DNA from: Hyalella azteca
Lineage: Eukaryota > Arthropoda > Malacostraca > Amphipoda > Hyalellidae
DNA length: 64,000 nucleotides
NCBI RefSeq assembly: GCF_000764305.2
Contig: NW_025946489.1
Coordinates: 124,001 to 188,000, forward strand
Direction of reading: 5' to 3'
In this document: piece after piece, positions 58,871-64,000 of the stretch
How positions within the stretch are numbered: the stretch's first letter is position 1
Layout: each line of letters begins with the position of its first letter
Notes under the pieces: model-generated
The model's input: only the letters and a program-made list of their open reading frames with translations
What the model was told of the DNA's origin: nothing
Databases searched by the model: none
Translations under genes and position numbers: made by a program

Positions 58871-61800
58871 ACCTGGAAATCAGCCCTCAGCAAGAGTTAA
58901 GGGCCGATTGTGCCATGAGCATATGCCGTTAATGCTTATGGGCTCACAATTATACCTTTCAATTCATAAATATTCGCTCATTCGTACGTTAATCGCCGAA
59001 ATACATTGAAAATTATCTATGAAAAATGTGTAAATTTTCTCATGTACGAGTTAAATTATGTTCGTTATCGTCCCGTGCGTTGATGTTAGGCACTTCATAG
59101 ATAAAATTTGTTGCTGCCGTAGTAAATGCAAAGTATTATTGTAATATTCTTTCTTGAATATCATTGATTCCAGAAATCTGTGGTTAGCAATTTGGGGTTA
59201 AAGTTTCGTTGCACGCAAGGAATGCTTTTGAGATGGCATGATAAAATTTCCTGGAAGCTCGTCATTTTTAAGTACAAGTAGACCGATATAAATACTTAAC
59301 TCAATGGCATAATAGCAATAGTTAAAGCTTGTACGTATGTAAAGGTAATTGGAAATTAACTAAGTTTTCATAAAAAATAATGTTCCGTCAAACTATGATG
59401 AAAAACCATCAGGAGGAATAAAATAAGGAAGGCACTTATTAGGGAATTACAGTAAATGCTATTCGACGTCAGGTTGCAATAGGAAATTAAAATATTTGGT
59501 TTAAGTACGACTCAGAACGGATTAATTAGATTTAATTATTTATTTATATATAAAAACATACGCTTTTTTAAAATCTATGAAATTTTATATATTGTGCGTG
59601 CGAATGAATTCACCAATTATTGCAGTCATCTTAATGAAAAATTATTGACGATGCATCAAGTGTCGATTTTAAAATCCTACTTAGTTTTATTCCTTTACAA
59701 AGAAACTGAAGCTCATCCCGCAAATTCTGTCTGCCTCTTCAACAAAAATCGTAGTTGGGGTAGCCTTCGGGATGCCTCTAATAAAGGAAATATGAATAAT
59801 AGTAGGATCTTTTGTCCAATTATGCAGTGAAAAAGTATAAACCTGCAGATACCTGCTGTCCACTTCTATAGTAAAAAATTATATACCTGCGTACCTTTAG
59901 TCCTCTTATGAGGTAAAAGGCGTATAAACCTGCCCCGTTTCTGCCCACTTCTATACTAAAAAATATACCTGCCCACCTTCATTCCATGTTAATGACAATG
60001 CGCGCGCATTCAAGCAGAGCTCCCCAACGGCGAGGAAACTCTTCTAAATAGCCTTGGTTGGCGCCTTGAAGTGAAATTACGCAAGTATAGGAACATCGGA
60101 CTACAGCACTAAAAAAAGAGTGGAGACTAAGTCCAAATAGCGATGCAATATTTGTTCTTGTGCAGGTCATCCTGGCCTAGTTTGGCCTGGTAAATTGGAC
60201 ATGAGACAGTGTATCACTTTTTGGACTATATTACTAACATATTTTCTGAGAGTGAGTTTGGCCGATCCGTGGAATCTCATAAAAACGACGCTTCAGTGTT
60301 GCCAGGCAGCGCAGCGCTGCTCACGGTAACGCCGTGATCAACTTGGCTCACCATAACAGACGCTCTTTGCTTCCGGAACACGGAGACAACCATGGACGAT
60401 CTTCGGGTTCCTTGCTGTCACTGTTTGATGGCGAATTTGCTTGATACGTACATTGATGGTGTAGTTAATGAGTGCTTACTTCCACGCACGCCTGTATAAC
60501 GCATAAATGAAAATATATTTACAACACGAAACCTCTTTGTACCAGCCAGCCAGAACGAACTCTCAATAACAAGGACGAAAAATATGTTACAACACTGCAC
60601 GCACGCAAGACTCGGGACCGTAGAGGTGCTATAAGAGGTCCAAGCAACGACCCTTGAGCTGCGCATGCCAGTTAGCCGCTGCGCAGTTGTACTGCCTTAT
60701 GCACAATAGGTCCTTGATTTTTTATCTAGTTTGCAGAGGCTCTGACGTCGAAAATACCATGAACAAATTACTTTGAAGTCTTAATATGATTATCGCAAGG
60801 GTGGGAGGATCGAAGCCAGACTCATCGTGATTGCGGATCATTAGCCCTTTAGCCATTAGCTTAGACCATTAGCCCTTTATCAACGAATTGGCATTGGGAA
60901 ACAATCAACGTTGAATACAAAAGAACTATATAAGACTTCAAACCATAAAACGTTATTCTGCATGTTGGAAACCCAATTGGACACAACTTAAAATGCATGA
61001 TGCCACTGAGACACACAATTAACCTATAAAATATTAAACCACTATGTCGGGCAAACAAATTCTAATATTTGATGTTAGTTCGTCGTATAATGTATAATCA
61101 AATTATTCACCTAGGATCAAATCAGCGAAATATCTTAATTCACAGGATACCAAATTAACACGCATATAGGTTGTTTATAGCAGGAATGTAATTTCGAATG
61201 CTAAACATTTTGTAACCGGACCATTTGCAGGTTAAAATTTGGATTTGATGCCTAATTAAGCTATTCAGGTAATGAATGATTTTCTACAATAAAAGAGTTT
61301 TATTTTTCGTTTGCCCAGGAAATGCACCCTGAATAATATTTCTACGAAACTCACAAAAAATTCCTCGAATGAGACAGATTGCGACGAGCGATTCTTTGCA
61401 TTTTGTCACGCAACTAACGGTAAAAAAGTAAGTACAAAATTACGTTAGGAATGAATAACACTGTAGACGGTTGATATGTCAGTAATTTAAGATTAATTAA
61501 TAAAATGTAGGACACAATTTGATGCCTGGAACGGAGCCTAGAAATCACTGGTAAAAGAATCTATTATGCTTTATTGACCAATATTTTTTTAACTAAAGAG
61601 AAGGTATGTTTGAACACTGCTTCCCCAACCTCTGCGTTCCCAATTTCATTTTATTAAAAAAAATTTAAACACCCGCAATACAATTCGAATCGTATTATAC
61701 AACTGTATTGTAATTTTTTAAGCCACTATTTCAAAGTCCATGGAAAAACTTCAACAAGTGAACGTTATACCGTAAGTTTGCCTATGGCATCGCTTAATGT

Positions 61801-62125
61801 TTTCGTCCATCAGAGATGCCGAGCCCACTATGTTAAGTCGTGTACGTACGTGCTGACAAATCTTCAGAGCTCCAATAACTGAGAAGCATTACCTCACAGC
61901 CAATAATATTTAAAACACATTCTAACCTGCCATTTGAATATATAATTAGGGACGTCTACCTTCCTCTTCCCTTTTCTGACAGCGATAAACTCAAGGTCAT
62001 CTTTCCTTCTACAACACACTCGTGCAGTTTCTCTGTTAAACAAGCAACGATAAAAAAAACAACATCACAAATTCCCGCGCTGGGCAGACAAGAATTTTCC
62101 TCTAACCCATGGTCGTCGTGCAAAG
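58871..62125. other. Region downstream of the GMC gene, no other gene recognised
   Basis: AT-rich with GC-richer patches near 60000-60050 and 60300-60420. A loose repeat (ACCTGC, CCACTTCTATA, TAAAAAAT) lies at 59838-59965. Open frames here are short and unrecognised. Confidence 0.4.
60131..60226. repeat. Short dispersed repeat with GTCCAAAT ends (copy 2)
   Basis: Begins GTCCAAATAGCGATGC, contains GCAGGTCATCCTGGCCTAGTT and ends CTTTTTGGAC. Aligns in order with copy 1 at 30800-30904. Confidence 0.5.
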
Positions 62126-63167
62126 CAATAGTCCCGGGAACGATGCTGGAAGGTCCCTGAACACCGGACCTTGAGTGAGCTGCTCAGGCGCACCCCTGCG
62201 AGCTAACGAAACGCATTAATATTCACGTTATTTATTGAAGCAACAAAAAGTAAATTGACATATAGGCAGAAATGGAGTAAAAAATTAGATTTTATGCAAA
62301 TCGAACAGCCATTCGATGGAACGTACCCGCATAGAAACGTGTTAATGATTGATATAAATTAATATGCCGAGCTTAGAGTACGAGTTTTTTATTAAATTTT
62401 CTACATAAGAGGAAAGAGCTACACTTCAGCATCCGATATCAGCACCTGTAACAGGTTTTCGGTGAATAGTTATTTTTTATCTCTGTATTACCAGTAGGAT
62501 ACATCCGTCGGCCAATCACAATTTTTTCACACTAGTTCTCACCAGAAATCCAGCCCATAAATATTTAATTAATGATGGGATTTCGTTTGAGATTAATTTA
62601 TGATTATTTATGATTATTTATGATTTATGAGATTTATGTTTAATAAGATTAATTTATGATTTGAGATTAATTCCATCGAAACAGAATAAAAGACTTGATC
62701 TCATACCCGATAACACGAATTTCAGCATAAAATTAGAAGACCAAAATTTACGAGACTGTCTGCAATAACAATTTGTTCGATGATTATTGTAGTGAATTTA
62801 ATGTTGAAGTATGCAAATGTGACTTCCCAGCCACGCCAATTCATATTGCAATATCTCCGGCTAGCGAATGCTTGCAGCCCGCATTCCAAGTCATAGCAGA
62901 ATAACAAGGAAATTTAAATAGCCTTTATTTGTGAAAAGTAATCGCGTGGTCATTTAAAGAAAAATTTTCCTCAATCAAAAACGGTTAATGTCCTCCAGTG
63001 TGCGATAATATAAGTTTTTACTCCATTAGCTCACGGTATCTGTTTTTTAGTTATTCTTCTCGGGCTCAAAGATGAACGACCTTGTTTGTCTGCGTCAGTT
63101 GCAGGTCTCCACTCGCATGCTCGCTTACAAGTCCGGATTGCGTCGCTAAGTGAGGTTCTACGCGGTT

Positions 63168-63535
63168 CGACAGACACTCTGTCCTTATTTTAAGCGTACG
63201 ACAAACAGGCGGTCCGTATTACAAGCGTCCGACAGACACGCGGTCCGTATTTTGAGCGTCCGACAGACACGCGCGGTCCGTATTCTAAGCGTCCGACAGA
63301 CACGCGGTCCGTTGTCTAAGCGTCCGACAGACACGCGGTCCGTTGTCTAAGCGTCCGACAAACAGGCGATCCGTATTCTAAGCGTCCGACAAACACGCGG
63401 TCCTTATTTTAGGCGTCCGACCATCAGGCGGTCCGTATTCTAAGCGTCCGACAGACACTCGGTCCTTATTTTAAGCCCCTGACAGACACGCGGTCCTTAT
63501 TTTAAGCGTCCGACAGACACGCGGTCCATATTTTA
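63168..63535. repeat. 31-bp minisatellite inside repeat B
   Basis: About 12 units of GTCCGACAGACACGCGGTCC plus GTATTCTAAGC-type sequence, against about seven in repeat A. CAAACAGGC variants again occur among CAGACAC units. Confidence 0.9.
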
Positions 63536-63679
63536 ATTGAGCGTCTACCTTCCGATAAGTTTCCAACCTATCTTAGAGAAAAAAACTATATTCAATGCGT
63601 ATTTGAATAATTCGCAGGCTGCAATGGTTCACAAATCTATGGCTTGCTTGAGCGATAATTTGTTCATAATACTCGTATG

Positions 63680-63724
63680 TTTACAATATAATGATTTACA
63701 ATATAATGATTTACAATATAATGA
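63680..63724. repeat. 15-bp x 3 repeat
   Basis: Three copies of TTTACAATATAATGA. The matching place in repeat A near 45367-45382 has a single copy, so the triplication arose after A and B separated. Confidence 0.85.
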
Positions 63725-64000
63725 AACGATTTTAAACAATAAAAATTTGTAACCTTCCGTATATAACATGGAATTTTGACCGTTTTTAAAGCCGTTTTTC
63801 GGTATTGGAAAGATTTTCTGTTTAGGGAAAATGAATAGACGAATCCTTGTGATAGAAAATCAAATAAAAAGATCGTTGAGCATGTAAAAGGGATTTGAGA
63901 ATCAATAGTTATTGTCAAAGTAATAGATTCGTTCAGTGGTCCCTCTGGGCAATTGCGCACTATTTAAAACTTTCACTTACAAATAAATAACATCATTCAA

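Larger units (their letters stand above)
62130..64000. repeat. Long direct repeat, copy B (runs off the window)
   Basis: Starts at the same AGTCCCGGGAACGATGC as copy A and stays collinear with it to the last base of the window (CATCATTCAA here, CATCATTTAA in A near 45652). Differences are scattered substitutions, small indels (for example an ATTTATGATTATTTATG expansion near 62600) and a longer minisatellite. Confidence 0.9.

Noticed and set aside
43967..64000. A/B direct repeats as LTRs of one large retroelement
   Set aside because: The interior is a GMC gene and unrelated elements, with no gag, pol, primer-binding site or polypurine tract seen.

Overview
This 64-kb window is eukaryotic nuclear DNA, most likely from an arthropod and probably an insect. 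It is AT-rich and gene-poor, has GT-AG introns, and carries a mariner transposon, several short inverted-repeat elements and many minisatellites. I see no bacterial-type operons, no rRNA genes, no convincing tRNA genes and no CRISPR array. The species cannot be determined from the sequence.

The only recognisable cellular gene is a GMC-family FAD oxidoreductase (glucose dehydrogenase-like) on the + strand from 47403 to 58870. Twelve coding blocks can be read in order, mostly with matching splice phases. They run from the N-terminal FAD-binding GSGSAG motif, through the second GMC signature region, to the C-terminal His segment and the NTNAP/stop exon. The copy looks broken. A 7-bp insertion shifts the frame in block 5 and a 5-bp insertion shifts it in block 9. 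The central exon(s) that should encode the WPRGK/GGSS region are absent; a 98-bp tandem array occupies the place where they would be expected. A second GMC fragment, a damaged copy of block 8, lies 4 kb upstream at 43409-43575, so the locus was probably a tandem GMC cluster. Two long direct repeats (43967-45660 and 62130 to the window end) bracket the gene and may be part of the duplicated unit.

Mobile elements seen: a decayed mariner with matching 24-bp ends (54121-55437); three copies of a foldback element, two of them flanked by TTAA (51237-52086, 55513-56604, and a decayed copy near 27317-28265); a hAT-like non-autonomous element with an 8-bp target duplication (41421-41930); a TA-flanked inverted-repeat element (38599-38965); and another inverted-repeat element (46409-46905). 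Three of these sit in introns of the GMC gene.

The remainder, including almost all of 1-41 kb, is non-coding as far as I can see and is crowded with tandem repeats of unit length 5, 14, 15, 20, 24, 28, 30, 37, 57, 60, about 65 and about 100 bp. Most long open frames in this part are by-products of those repeats. A CAG/CAA-rich open stretch on the minus strand (34147-34485) could be a polyglutamine exon but has no other support. I found no clear new functional system; the most informative part is the decaying GMC cluster and its transposon-filled introns.
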